Below, piece after piece: positions 1-11,459 of a DNA stretch of 64,000 nt. The stretch lies in NCBI GenBank assembly GCA_928212115.1, contig CAKMRJ010003334.1, positions 31,549,217 to 31,613,216 on the forward strand. The letters run 5' to 3'. Origin of the DNA: Lactuca virosa (lineage: Eukaryota > Streptophyta > Magnoliopsida > Asterales > Asteraceae). Below the pieces are notes generated by a model, which was not told the DNA's origin, ran no database searches, and saw only the letters and a program-made list of their open reading frames with translations. A program made the position numbers and the translations under genes. Each line of letters starts with the position of its first letter. Within the stretch, counting starts at the first letter, position 1.

Positions 1-759
1 TGTTTGAGCATTCTAACACTCCTATGGTGTACATGCAACCCTAGAAACCTTGGATCTATGTTTGACTAAGATACATGCAAATAATTATTTTTCCAAGGTT
101 CTTATCCTATCTAGCATGGCATGGGGAACTTGAATCAAATAAAGCTAGTAGAATTACTTACCTTGTAGTTGTAGTTGATTGCTTGGAGTTTTAGAGCCTA
201 GCACCAATAGTGTGGATGCCTCAAATGGAAATCACAAATCACCACAAACTTGGAATTTTGAGAGAATAGTAATCACCTTCTTGAAATCGGCCCTCTTACT
301 TTACTCACCACAACTCATGTGATTTCAAGAACCAAAGCCTCCTTTATATAGTGTGGTGGATTAGGGTTACATCCATGTAAACCCTAATACCCATGTCTTT
401 TCATTTCCATGAGATCCATGGGTTAAAGCTCCATGGAGTATCCATGGACTTTCCATGCAAGCCTAGCCCATTCCAAATAAGCATTAGCCCACACTATATA
501 AATACAAGAGCCCATATTTAATTAGTCATACTTTTGATCTCTAAATTAATTCTAGATTAATTATAGATCAATACTAATTAAATAATATGATTTTATATTA
601 ATATATTAGGACTTATAATATATTAATAAATCATAACTTATACTATTCTCAAACGATTATCCATAAATTGTTCGGGTGAAGTGCAACCCAAATGGACCAT
701 GCCGGGTCGGGTCAAGTACATACCAAATATAGTTATGGACTTAGACACTATATCCAACA
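1..759 (-). repeat. copia-1 3' LTR
   Basis: Direct repeat of 6962-7722. It ends on the plus strand with TATCCAACA, i.e. the element-sense LTR starts TGTTGGATA. The adjoining polypurine tract reads AAGTGGGAGAC on the minus strand (760-770). Differences from the right LTR include a one-base indel near 254 and substitutions near 317, 373 and 661. The first six or so bases also differ, so the outer edge is either cut by the window or mutated. Confidence 0.93.
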
Positions 760-1596
760 GTCTCCCACTTGGATAAGTCTAATAACTATAGTTGCAAGTA
801 TGACTTCAGGAACCGATCAGCAATCGTAGCTCTTTAAACTCTGTTGAACTATGAAGCGCCATTTTAGATAAGTGATCATATAATCCTCTGTTCTAGATAT
901 CAGCCGGACAAATACATGGAACATGGTCTTGCTTATTGTCCAGCATTTGTTTCCCGATTTCCGATTTGTTTGACATAGAACTTAACTGAACACATCAATT
1001 TAGTTCTGACCGGGCCCGGTACATAGGTCAAAACAAAATCATCGAGGGGCCCAGATATCGCTTCTAATCCTAGAAGGAACAGATAAACTTCGACTCATAT
1101 GTTTGCTCTACTACTTGTTGAATTACACACAAAAGCACGGTTTATAACATCGAGTTACCAATGCGTTTTCGTGCAATCAATGCATAACCAACTCATAGGC
1201 AACAAATCATATCTCTAGGTTTGAAGACTTATATGATATTACCGTCTCACGATCACTCGAGATAAATTCCATGAAGTGATACAAGTGAGCGTGGGTTGAA
1301 TCCAATACTCAGAACTTATGAGCACTCATGAGTGTTGTAGCCCCGCTTTGTCTAACATCTTAGACCTCTACAAGCCAACCCATGACAGTCTTGATTCATA
1401 TCTACTTCCAACATATGACCGACTGTGGAGAGTTTGAATAATATGATATAAACCATAACATAATTATTCTGGAAGTCAAAACATGCAAAAAGAAATAATA
1501 GTAAACGATTGACAAGAGATAGCAACACTTTACTCATAAATAACAGCTTTTATTTATCATCAAATGTCAATTACATTTTACAAATTTCAAGATTAT

Positions 1597-4500
1597 CTAA
1601 CTACTAAAACTAATATCATCCTTCAGCCCTATGCTCCGAGCATGCTGGAGATGCTTAGCCCGAGTCAGTCCCTTCGTGAGGGGATCTGCTGGGTTCTCAT
1701 CCGATGATACCCTCTTTGCCACGAGGATTCCTTCTTCTATTCGATGTCTGATGAAGTGATATTTTCTGTCAATGTGTCTGGATCTCCCATGATCTCTTGG
1801 TTCCTTGGCTAAGGCAACCGCACTATTGCTGTCACAGAAAATCTCCATTGGCTCCTTTATAGCTGGTACAACTCCAAGGTCTCCGATGAAGTTCTTTAGC
1901 CATATAGCCTCCTTTGCTGCCTCGCTTGCTGCTATATACTCTGATTCACAAGTGGAATCAGCCACTGTCTCCTGCTTGGAACTTTTCCAAGTAATTGCCC
2001 CTCCGTTTAGAGTAAAGACCCAGCCCGACTGAGAGCGGAAATTATCCCTGTCAGTCTGAAAGCTAGCATCACTGTACCCTACAACTCTCAAGTCCTCACT
2101 GCCACCGAGGGTAAGGACCCAGTCCTTAGTCCTCCGTAGGTACTTGAGGATATTCTTTACCGCAGTCCAGTGTGCCTTGCCAGGGTTCCCCTGATACCTG
2201 CTAACCATGCTCAAAGCAAAGGCTACATCAGGTCGAGTACACGTCATAGCATACATGATCGATCCTACAGCTGAAGCATAAGGTATTCGACTCATTTCTG
2301 CTATCTCAGCCTCAGTACTAGGGCTTTGTGTCTTACTCAATCTGGCGTTACTCTGGATGGGTAACTCTCCTTTCTTGGAGTTATGCATGTTGAACCTTTT
2401 CAACACTTTGTCCACATAGGTGCTTTGACTAAGTCCAATTAGTCTTTTACTCCTGTTTCTCAAAATCCTTATCCCTAGGATATAGGCAGCTTCTCCAAGG
2501 TCCTTCATAGCGAAACACTTCCCAAGCCAGGACTTTACTTCCTGCAGGGTTGGGATGTCATTTCCTATGAGTAGTATGTCATCCACATACAGTACCAAAA
2601 AGCTGACTATACTCCCACTAGCCTTGATATAGACACAAGATTCATCTTCACTCCTTGAAAAGCCAAATTCTTTGACTTTCTCATCAAAGCAAAGATTCCA
2701 TCTGCGAGGTGCCTGTTTTAATCCATAAATGGATTTCTCGAGCTTACACACTCTACTGGGGTACTCTGTACTGACAAAACCCTCTGGCTGAACCATGTAA
2801 ACATCTTCAGCCAACTTTCCATTAAGGAAAGCGGTTTTGACATCCATTTGCCATATTTCATAATCATGAAATGCAGCAATGGCTAACAGAACCCTAATAG
2901 ACTTAATCTTGGCCACTGGTGAAAAGGTCTCATCATAATCAACTCCCGGAGTTTGAGAATAACCCTTTGCAACCAGTCGTGCCTTATAAGTGTGTACATT
3001 ACCATCCATGTCGGTCTTCTTCTTGAAGATCCATTTGCACCCAACTATCTTACGATCAGGTACATTGTCAACCAAGTTCCAAACTTGATTGTCATACATG
3101 GACTGTATCTCGCTATCCATAGCCTCTTTCCATTTAGCAGCCTCAGGGCCTGCCATGGCTTCCGTGTAGCTGTTAGGCTCATCCAGATTTACCAGTGTGT
3201 TATCACTGATAAGTGTCTCACCTTCTGCAGTAATATGAAAACCATAATAATGCTCAGGTGCATTCCTAACTCTGGTGGAACGCCTCAGAGGTATAGATTC
3301 TTCAGTCGGCTCAACAGGAGTTTCCTCCTCAGGTTGAGGGCTAGGGTTTGAGGTTCCTTCACCACTTGACTCTTGAATTTCCTCAAGGTCAATTTGCCTC
3401 CCACTGTCTCCTTGGCTCATGAATTCTCTCTCTCGAAAGAATCCTCTTCTTGCTACAAAGACCACATTATCACTGGGTCTGTAGAAGATGTAACCAAAGG
3501 ATTTCTGTGGGTAGCCGATGAAAATACACCTTTCGCTTCGGGGTTCGAGCTTATCGTGAGTCTCGCGTCTCACGAAAGCCTCGCAACCCCAAATCTTGAT
3601 GTGGTCTAGATTGGGAACTTTTCCAGTCCACACCTCGTGAGGTGTTTTGGCAACCTTCTTTGTAGGGACTAGATTAAGGATATGGGCGGCAGTCTCTAAG
3701 GCATACCCCCAAAATGAGATTGGTAGCGAAGCTCGACTCATCATGGAACGAACCATGTCCAACAAGGTCCGATTGCGCCTCTCAGCTACACCATTCAACT
3801 GTGGTGTCCTAGGAGGTGTCAATTGTGAGACAATCCCACATTCCTTAAGATAGTCAAGGAACTCAGTACTAAGATACTCACCACCACGATCGGATCGAAG
3901 CATCTTAATGTTCCTGCCCAACTGATTCTCCACTTCTTGCTTAAACTCTTTGAATTTCTCAAAGGTTTCTGACTTATGCTTGATTAGGTAGACATATCCA
4001 TATCTACTAAAATCATCAGTAAAAGTCACATAGAACCGATTAGCATCTCTTGTGGCGGTTCTGAAGGGTCCACACACATCCGTGTGTATGAGGTCCAACA
4101 AACCTTCACCCCTAGCACAAGTGCCAGTAAAAGGTGACTTTGTCATTTTACCAAGCAAACAAGATTCACAACTATCATCTGACTTTAGGTCAAATGACTC
4201 CAAGACTCCATCCTTTTGGAGTTGGCCTATGCGTTTCTTGCTTACATGTCCAAGACGACAATGCCATAAGGATGCTTTATCTAAGCTAGTGGAAGAGTTA
4301 ATACACAATACATTATTTCCTAGATTATCTACAACAGATACAGTTTCATACACGCCATCACAAGGTAATGCTTTAAAATAAAGAACATTATTAAAGAAAG
4401 CATCAATACTACCATTATTATTATCAAAATAAAAGGTAAAACCTTGTTTATACAATGCATGAAAGGAAATAACATTTCTTGCCATTTCTGGCGAATAATA

Positions 4501-5637
4501 ACATTTATTCAAATCTAATGTAAACCCACTATTTAGCACTAAGGAATAAACTCCTATCTTGGTGACAGGTGAAGCTTTCCTGTTTCCCATGATCAAGTTT
4601 ATCTTTCCCTGCTCCACATTCTCACTTCTTTTTAGTCCCTGCAAATCACAACATATGTGAATACCACAACCTGTATCAAGGACCCAAGACTTAGAATGAG
4701 GTGAGTTATTAGACAATATAGTGTATATACCTGCATGGTTGGGTTTTACTTTCCCATCCTTCAAATCTTGCTGGTACTTTGGGCAGTTTCGCTTCCAGTG
4801 CGACTTTTCATGGCAATAGAAGCATTCAGCCTCATTAGGGTTAGCAGAAGGAGTGACAAAACCTTTCTTGGTTTTGCTTGAAGAGGAGCCTTCAAGGGTC
4901 TTACCCTTGGTACCCTTAGAAGGGTTCTTTCTCTTCTTCCCTTTGCCATGCCCGATTGCCAAGACATTGGCCGCAGTTGGAGTAGGAGTAGGAGTAGTAA
5001 CAACCGACTTACCCTTTAGACCACTTTCGGCGGTCTTCAAGAGTCCTTGAAGTTTGCTGAGGGTGACTTCTTCCTTGTTCATGTGATATGTCATGCGGAA
5101 TTGATCATAACACGATGGCAAGGAGTGCAAAATGATGTCTATTGCTAACTCCTCAGGGAAGTTCACATTCAGCTTCAGTAAACGGTCCACATACCTTTGC
5201 ATTTTCTGCATGTGGCCCGTGATGGGTTCACCATCCTTCATTCGGGTTGTTATCATGGAGGAGATTATTTCATATCGCTCTTGACGAGCACTTTGATGGT
5301 AGCGGTCCATCAAGTCCTGGTGCATCTCAAAAGGATAATAGTCCTCATAGGACTTTTGGAGCTCGGCTGTCATGGTGGCCATCATGATGCATGCCACTTT
5401 TGTAGCATCTCTTTCATGTACCTCATATTCAGCAAGCTCTTCAGGAGTAGCAGTTGGCTCGGGTACCTTCAGCTCCTTGTCGAGAACATATTCTTTGTTC
5501 TCATACCGAGTGACCATCCTGATGTTTCTGATCCAATCTGTAAAGTTGGACCCATCAAAGATGACTCTCCCACAAAGATTCATGAGAGAGAAGGAGCTAG
5601 TAGGGTTTGAGCCAGAAGCATTGTTATTGGAAGACAT
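1597..5637 (-). CDS. copia-1 Gag-Pol polyprotein, 1346 aa, uninterrupted
   Basis: Single open frame encoding all proteins a copia element needs for reverse transcription and integration. Gag (UBN2 type) occupies roughly residues 20-250. A CCHC zinc knuckle (CFYCHEKSHWKRNC) lies near residue 270. The aspartic protease site WVLDTGCG is near 317. A pre-integrase HCRLGH motif is near 460. The integrase core has HTDVCGPF, LRSDRGGEY (near 582) and an E in GVAERRNRT. The reverse transcriptase has YVDDIL near 1016. RNase H has GYSDASF near 1190 and ESEYIA further on. No stop or frameshift interrupts it and every catalytic motif I looked for is present, so it could be functional. The start is the first ATG after the leader. 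Confidence 0.95.
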   Translation of the reverse strand: MSSNNNASGSNPTSSFSLMNLCGRVIFDGSNFTDWIRNIRMVTRYENKEYVLDKELKVPEPTATPEELAEYEVHERDATKVACIMMATMTAELQKSYEDYYPFEMHQDLMDRYHQSARQERYEIISSMITTRMKDGEPITGHMQKMQRYVDRLLKLNVNFPEELAIDIILHSLPSCYDQFRMTYHMNKEEVTLSKLQGLLKTAESGLKGKSVVTTPTPTPTAANVLAIGHGKGKKRKNPSKGTKGKTLEGSSSSKTKKGFVTPSANPNEAECFYCHEKSHWKRNCPKYQQDLKDGKVKPNHAGIYTILSNNSPHSKSWVLDTGCGIHICCDLQGLKRSENVEQGKINLIMGNRKASPVTKIGVYSLVLNSGFTLDLNKCYYSPEMARNVISFHALYKQGFTFYFDNNNGSIDAFFNNVLYFKALPCDGVYETVSVVDNLGNNVLCINSSTSLDKASLWHCRLGHVSKKRIGQLQKDGVLESFDLKSDDSCESCLLGKMTKSPFTGTCARGEGLLDLIHTDVCGPFRTATRDANRFYVTFTDDFSRYGYVYLIKHKSETFEKFKEFKQEVENQLGRNIKMLRSDRGGEYLSTEFLDYLKECGIVSQLTPPRTPQLNGVAERRNRTLLDMVRSMMSRASLPISFWGYALETAAHILNLVPTKKVAKTPHEVWTGKVPNLDHIKIWGCEAFVRRETHDKLEPRSERCIFIGYPQKSFGYIFYRPSDNVVFVARRGFFREREFMSQGDSGRQIDLEEIQESSGEGTSNPSPQPEEETPVEPTEESIPLRRSTRVRNAPEHYYGFHITAEGETLISDNTLVNLDEPNSYTEAMAGPEAAKWKEAMDSEIQSMYDNQVWNLVDNVPDRKIVGCKWIFKKKTDMDGNVHTYKARLVAKGYSQTPGVDYDETFSPVAKIKSIRVLLAIAAFHDYEIWQMDVKTAFLNGKLAEDVYMVQPEGFVSTEYPSRVCKLEKSIYGLKQAPRRWNLCFDEKVKEFGFSRSEDESCVYIKASGSIVSFLVLYVDDILLIGNDIPTLQEVKSWLGKCFAMKDLGEAAYILGIRILRNRSKRLIGLSQSTYVDKVLKRFNMHNSKKGELPIQSNARLSKTQSPSTEAEIAEMSRIPYASAVGSIMYAMTCTRPDVAFALSMVSRYQGNPGKAHWTAVKNILKYLRRTKDWVLTLGGSEDLRVVGYSDASFQTDRDNFRSQSGWVFTLNGGAITWKSSKQETVADSTCESEYIAASEAAKEAIWLKNFIGDLGVVPAIKEPMEIFCDSNSAVALAKEPRDHGRSRHIDRKYHFIRHRIEEGILVAKRVSSDENPADPLTKGLTRAKHLQHARSIGLKDDISFSS

Positions 5638-6961
5638 CTGAAAAGAAGAGGGAATAGATTAGATTAGATATAGAGATAGTCCTTAACAAAACACCCAAAT
5701 GTAATATTAAGGCTAGGACCCAACACAATATTTTATAACTTAGAAGAGGGATGCCGTAATCTAAGCTATAAGATATTTGAAGGTAGGTGAATGACGATTC
5801 ACCAATTTCCACCATGAAAAACGAAATATTTAATTAGGTTTTAATTGGTTTAGAAACTCCTAGATTCTTTGAGATTCATTGAACTTTCTTCAATGGCATG
5901 TTTCAATCTCGAGTGTGCCCTTCAAGTTTTGTGACTGGGATGCCGAGGATCACAAAACAAGGTGTGAAGTAACCATGCAAATTACTTGGTACCCTTAATG
6001 TATTACCCCTCAATCGATGTGCCGGTTAACCACACACGCTCCATCGATACTATGATAAACATTAAGTCACCCTTTACCTACCTTGTTAAGTTCAAGTTAG
6101 TGTGCCGGTTAACCACACACGCTCCACTAACGACTTAAACAAAGTGTAAAGTGTAATTTCATGGATTAGCACCTTATTCACATTTTCCTAAAATAACTAA
6201 GATTGGGAATTCAATAAAGTTTAGTTACTTTAGTATTATCATTATACTTTTAATGAGAATTTATAAGTCCTTGTCCTACCCGTTCGGCTAACGACCCTCC
6301 ACCGATCAAGGAAGCGGTGGGTGAGAGTGGACACCCATTAAGTTGCCATTTTATAGGCAACAACCTTATACCCCCCTTATAGACCGGCTTCGTGAATGAG
6401 GCGTACTAGCGGTAAGACGACTTGATCTTATACATATATAAATATTATTAAACTTATAATATTATAAAGTATAAGGGTTGAATTTTAACTTTTAAAATTC
6501 TAGGGGTTGGAACTAAAGTTTTTAATATGACTTTACATGTTCCAAAACTTGAGGGCAAGTTTTGTAAACTTTCAAAACTTTTCATTTCTCATAACTTATG
6601 AGTTAATGGTTATTAAAAATGAAGACTCTTCATTTTTTGTAACCTATGTGTTCTTTTAATGGTTATTTATAAATGTGACTTTTGGTTATCCATAACTTAA
6701 GAACTAGTTATGGACTCCATTAAAACACATAAAGATCAAGAATTAATCTAATCAATTATTAGCACATAATTTCTATGATCTTCTAAACTCATATGTTTAT
6801 GAATGTTCATATCAAAAATTTCAAGAATCGTAAGTACATATACAAAACTTGAAATTTTGATACGAGCTTTTGAACAAAACTTCGATTTTCAAGTTTTTTT
6901 TTTTTTTTTTTTTTTTTTGCATCAAGTATCAAATAAACAAACCAGGCTCTGATACCACTGA
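5638..6961 (-). other. copia-1 5' leader and primer binding site
   Basis: About 1.3 kb of non-coding leader between the 5' LTR and gag. The primer binding site is the complement of 6946-6957 (TGGTATCAGAGC on the minus strand), matching the 3' end of plant initiator tRNA-Met, five bases inside the LTR. A 26-bp sequence starting GTGCCGGTTAACC occurs twice (about 6019 and 6102) and may be part of a packaging or structural signal, which is a guess. A run of about 25 T lies at 6894-6918. I see no open frame here. Confidence 0.8.
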
Positions 6962-7722
6962 TGGGTTTTCAGCATTCTAACACTCCTATGGTGTACATGC
7001 AACCCTAGAAACCTTGGATCTATGTTTGACTAAGATACATGCAAATAATTATTTTTCCAAGGTTCTTATCCTATCTAGCATGGCATGGGGAACTTGAATC
7101 AAATAAAGCTAGTAGAATTACTTACCTTGTAGTTGTAGTTGATTGCTTGGAGTTTTAGAGCCTAGCACCAATAGTGTGGATGCCTCAAATGGAAATCACA
7201 AATCACCACAAACTTGGAATTTGAGAGAATAGTAATCACCTTCTTGAAATCGGCCCTCTTACTTTACTCACCACAACTCGTGTGATTTCAAGAACCAAAG
7301 CCTCCTTTATATAGTGTGGTGGATTAGGGTTACATTCATGTAAACCCTAATACCCATGTCTTTTCATTTCCATGAGATCCATGGGTTAAAGCTCCATGGA
7401 GTATCCATGGACTTTCCATGCAAGCCTAGCCCATTCCAAATAAGCATTAGCCCACACTATATAAATACAAGAGCCCATATTTAATTAGTCATACTTTTGA
7501 TCTCTAAATTAATTCTAGATTAATTATAGATCAATACTAATTAAATAATATGATTTTATATTAATATATTAGGACTTATAATATATTAATAAATCATAAC
7601 TTATACTATTCTCAAACGATTATACATAAATTGTTCGGGTGAAGTGCAACCCAAATGGACCATGCCGGGTCGGGTCAAGTACATACCAAATATAGTTATG
7701 GACTTAGACACTATATCCAACA
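6962..7722 (-). repeat. copia-1 5' LTR
   Basis: 761-bp LTR, almost identical to 1-759. On the plus strand it begins TGGGTTTTC directly after the primer binding site and ends CCAACA at 7722. It contains a TATA-like stretch and long AT-rich blocks typical of the U3/R region. As the 5' LTR of an element read on the minus strand, it would drive Gag-Pol transcription leftwards. Confidence 0.93.
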
Positions 7723-8907
7723 GTAGCATGGTATGTAGAGAGGTGCTTGACCTACAGGAAGGTTAAGGCCGAGCATCAGCGACCCCACGACAAGATATAA
7801 CCGTTGGATATTCCCGTGTGGAAATGGGAGGATATCACCACGGAGTTCATCACCAAGCTTCCCAGGTCCGCACGTGGAGTAGATTTGATATAGGTCATCG
7901 TGGATCGGTTGAACAAGAGTGCTCATTTTATCCCGATCCAGGAGAGTATATCGGCCGAGAAGTTGGCCGAGATCTACGTGCGTGAGATAGTGGCACGACA
8001 TGGAGTGCCTGTCTCGATGGTGTCAGACCGAGATGTCCGTTTCACTTCCAGATTTTGAAAGCGGTTTCACGACGAGATGGGTACTCGTCTCCACTTCAGC
8101 ACCGATTTCCACCCTCAGACGGACGGACAGAGCGAGAGGACGATACAGACTCTCGAGGACATGCTACACGCATGTGTTTTGGATTTCGGTGGCAGTTGGG
8201 ATACGTATCTTCCGTTAGCGGAATTTTCGTATAACAACAATTACCACACTAGCATAGACCGACCTCCCTTCGAGATGCTCTACGGGAGGAAGTGTAGGAC
8301 CCTAATCTGTTGGGGCGAGGTCGGCCAGAGAGTCATGGGGAGTACTGAGGTAGTACTCATGACTACAGAGCGGATCCAGCAGGTCCGAAGCAGGCTCCAG
8401 ACTGCTCAGAGTCGGCAGAAGAGCTACGCCGACAAACGACGTTCAGACTTGGAGTTTCAGGTGGGTGACATGGCCCTCCTGAAGGTGTCACCTTGGAAAG
8501 GTGACATCCGGTTCCGGAAGCGGGGCAAGCTGGGCCCCAGGTACATTGGTCCTTTCAGGGTTATAGCCCGGGTGGGCAAGGTGGCGTATCGATTGGATCT
8601 TCCAGTAGAGCTCAGCCAGATCCACAACACTTTCCATGTTTCCCAATTGCGGAAGTGCTTAGTGGATGATACAACGATTGTGTCCTTAGAGGATATTCAG
8701 GTTGACGACAGCCTGAACTACATTGAGAGGCAGGTGGCGATTTTGGATCGCAAGACGAAAACCTTGAGGAACAAGGTTGTTCAGCTAGTGAAGGCGCAGT
8801 GGCAGCACCGCAAGGGTTCTGAGTGGACTTGGGATCCCGAGGAGGGGATGAGGGAGCACTACCCGGAGTTGTTTCCAGATACAGCAGACTTCGAGGACGA
8901 AGTCTAA
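7723..8907 (+). pseudogene. gypsy-1 integrase and C-terminal pol, decayed
   Basis: 3' part of a Ty3/gypsy pol, cut on its left by copia-1. The translation starts in the integrase zinc-finger region (ERCLTCRKVKAEHQ) and continues through the core with SDRDVRF, HPQTDGQSERT and the FSYNNN segment. A tail follows with GPRYIGPF and a C-terminal chromo-like segment (WQHRKGSEWTW). Three in-frame stops lie before 8076: one after HDKI, one where a Trp is expected before VIVDRL, and one after TSRF. Two of these are Trp codons changed to TAG or TGA, i.e. G-to-A changes typical of methylated repeats. From 8077 to 8907 the frame is open (276 aa). Confidence 0.9.
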
Positions 8908-8979
8908 GTCAAGCGGGGGAGAATTGTAACGCCTGGTTTCTGGTACGCATTTATTTATAAATTATTCATTTTAATAGAG

Positions 8980-10045
8980 CTACTCGACGAGTTGGGAGCC
9001 CCAGACTCGTCGAGTAGAAATGAGTTTTGGACGCGGTTTTTAAGCTATCTACTCGACGAGTCGAGAGCCATCGACTCAGCCAGTAGGTCTGCCAGAGGGA
9101 ACCCTAATTTCGGGGTTTTTCACCCTATTAAGCATCTTAATCCCCACCTTTTGGCCTCATTTCCAGCCTCCAAGTCCCAAACCCTAATCCACGGAACCCT
9201 AGAGCATTGTGTGAGTGTGTGAGCCATTTTTAAGTGTTCTTGTGTGATTTGAAGCTTGTAGAAGAAGAAGAAGCTTGAGGACTCCAAGAGAAGATTGTAG
9301 ATCCAGAAGCAACATCTCATTCCCTTCACTTTCTGGTAATCAAGTCTCTAACTTGATCATTTATTCATTAGATCTACTTATTTCCACTTTTTGAGGGTTT
9401 TGGTTCAAGAAGCTTGACCCTTGGGATTTGGACGTCCCAAGCAAGGATCCTTTCAGATCTGGGATCATTAAGGGTTGTTAAGGCATAAAGGTGCAAAATT
9501 TATGCCATTAAAGCCCCCATACAAGCTCTAAGGTGTTTTTATGGCCTTTTGTGCCCCAAAAGGCCATGCATGGAAGGAAACTCTGAGGGTTTACGTGTTA
9601 TTTTGGTATCTAGGACCTAGATCTGGGTTTTCAAGCTTTGGTTTGGAGTGATAAGGTTGTTGGACAAAGATCTATATCCTGAAAGAACTAGGGTTCTAGT
9701 TAAACCCATTAAGAAGGGATATTAACGGGTAAAGTTGGAAACTTTGCCCTTAAAAGGGCATTTCTAGTATGTAGATGCAGTATGGACGTTGTATTTGGAG
9801 AGTAGAGGCTTAATTTGTTAAGATGGCCAAACAGACAGAGGAACTCGACGAGTTGGATTATGTAGTCCCGTTTTAGCTTAAGGTAGAACTCGACGAGTCG
9901 GTGAAGGGACTCGACGAGTTGATTCGATAAATCGCGGTTATGATTAGTCAGGGAACTCGGCGAGTCAGGAGGTGAATCGACGAGTTAGATCGTGATTTCA
10001 GGATTCTAGGACTCGACGAGTTGATGGAGCAACTCGGCGAGTTGG
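8980..10045 (+). repeat. Dispersed ACTCGACGAGT palindrome field in gypsy-1 LTR
   Basis: At least ten occurrences of ACTCGACGAGT or close variants (ACTCGGCGAGT, ATCGACGAGTT) occur in two clusters, 8980-9080 and 9840-10045. The core CTCGACGAG is a near-perfect palindrome. The copies are spaced irregularly (about 20-45 bp), so this is not a simple tandem array. Confidence 0.85.
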
Positions 10046-10295
10046 GTTAACCAGAAGGTTGACTTTGACCAAAGCATAGACTTTGACCAGGGGTAAAATG
10101 GTCATTTTACCCTAAGGAGGATTATTATGTTTTGATTAAGTGCTATTGTGATATTAATAGTCGGGGAGTCATTGGAGCAGCCGTCGGAGATTCCTCACTC
10201 GAGATTTCAGCAGTCAGCTTTGCGAGATGAGTTTCATTCAGTAGGAATGGGTCTACGGCACTAAGGTCGGCCCGTAGATGCGATATGTTAGTAGC

Positions 10296-10600
10296 TGAGT
10301 GTGGGCGGGGCCCGAATCTCATAGTAGCCGAGTGTGGGCGGGGCCCGAATTTCGTAGTATTATTTGAGTATAGATATATGACTGCTTTATAGGAATAAAT
10401 ATACTTGTTGTCTATGTGATACTTGTATGCATGTTAGTAGCGGAGTGTGGGCGGGGCCCGAATCTCCTAGACAGCGGAGTGTGGGCGGGGCCCGAATCTC
10501 CTATACAGCGGAGTGTGGGAGGGTACCGAATCTCCTAGACAGCGGAGTGTGGGCGGGGCCCGAATCTCCATGAGAGTGGGCGGGGCCCGGATCTCCTAGT
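10296..10600 (+). repeat. Tandem GTGGGCGGGGCCCGAATCTC array in gypsy-1 LTR
   Basis: Seven copies of a roughly 30-bp GC-rich unit containing GTGGGCGGGGCCCGAA. Two lie at 10300-10355 and five at about 10440-10600; one of the latter is altered to GTGGGAGGGTACCGAA. GGGGCCC is a palindrome. The array sits in the last third of an otherwise AT-rich LTR. Confidence 0.9.
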
Positions 10601-10890
10601 TGCATGTTATATGTATGGTATGTGGTAGTTTGGGGAGACTCACTAAGATTCGTGCTTACAGTTTTTAGCTTTGGGGAAGAGCTCGAGTTGACTGCATGAC
10701 ACACACCATAATTTTTAGCCTGGGATGTTTAGACTCTGATGTTTTGACACGTGATTTTGATACAGTATTTTGATATGATGTTCTGGGGATACATGACTTA
10801 TGATTTTATTATGATGTTGATGAATTATGGTTTTTCTTAATTGATTTTAAAACGAAATTTTTTTACTGTATTTTTGGGATGTTCCGTACA

Positions 10891-11089
10891 TGCATTTAGG
10901 AATCCACTATCTTCCATGTTTCCATTTTCTTTTCCATGTTTCCACGTTATTAGATTGCTTTGTTTCTTTTCTTGTATTTAAAAACGATAGGATTTCATTA
11001 AGGAAAAAGATCAAAAAAATTGCCTCAGTTCTTGTTTCTTATTTCAATTACATACTGGAGCCTTACCCCCGTTAAGGGTTAACCTATCA
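10891..11089 (+). repeat. gypsy-2 left LTR, 3' part only
   Basis: Matches 17871-18075 with many substitutions (for example both contain CTTCCATGTTTCCATTTTC and end near GGGTTAACCT). The outer part of this LTR is cut off by gypsy-1 at 10890/10891. The internal region starts after TATCA at 11089 with ATTGGTGATTTC, in the position of a primer binding site; I cannot name the tRNA with certainty. Confidence 0.85.
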
Positions 11090-11236
11090 ATTGGTGATTT
11101 CATTCACATCTCACCCATCCCAGATGCCGCCACGAAAATATGTTTCATCCATGTCGGAAGAATTACCACCCACTGTATCCGGCCAATTAGCCCAGTTAAT
11201 CGTCGCCACTAATGCAGCAACGCAACAACAGGAAAC

Positions 11237-11383
11237 TAGGGGTGATCAGCGGAACAGGGTACCTGCTTTCGTAACCGGAACCGCCTCGGAACTGCCGGTT
11301 CCGGAACCGAAACCGCCTTACGCGGTTCCGGTTCCGGTTCTTAGTTTTTCGGAACCGCTACCCGACGGGTACCCGACAAAACC

Positions 11384-11459
<76 letters not shown>

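Larger units (their letters stand above)
1..7722 (-). mobile_element. Complete young Ty1/copia retrotransposon (copia-1)
   Basis: Full-length LTR retrotransposon on the minus strand. From right to left: 5' LTR (6962-7722), primer binding site, leader, one Gag-Pol frame, polypurine tract, 3' LTR (1-759). The 3' LTR seems to lack only about three terminal bases, beyond the window edge. The two LTRs differ by eye at only a handful of positions in about 760, so the insertion is recent. The right flank continues straight into a gypsy integrase reading frame, so the element sits inside another retrotransposon; the bases after its right end (GTAGC, 7723-7727) should be one copy of the target duplication. 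The partner copy lies outside the window. Confidence 0.93.
8925..10890 (+). repeat. gypsy-1 3' LTR (1.97 kb)
   Basis: Starts TGTAACGCC immediately after a polypurine tract (AAGCGGGGGAGAAT, 8911-8924) that follows the gypsy-1 stop codon, and ends GTTCCGTACA at 10890. The next bases (TGCAT) are a candidate target duplication, and the flank is a second gypsy LTR. The LTR has two internal repeat fields, described separately. The matching 5' LTR lies outside the window. Confidence 0.85.

Noticed and set aside
6946..6957. TGGTATCAGAGC-type sequences as possible tRNA genes (also 36811, 54449, 59666)
   Set aside because: Only the 12-14 base primer complement is present next to LTR ends; there is no cloverleaf.
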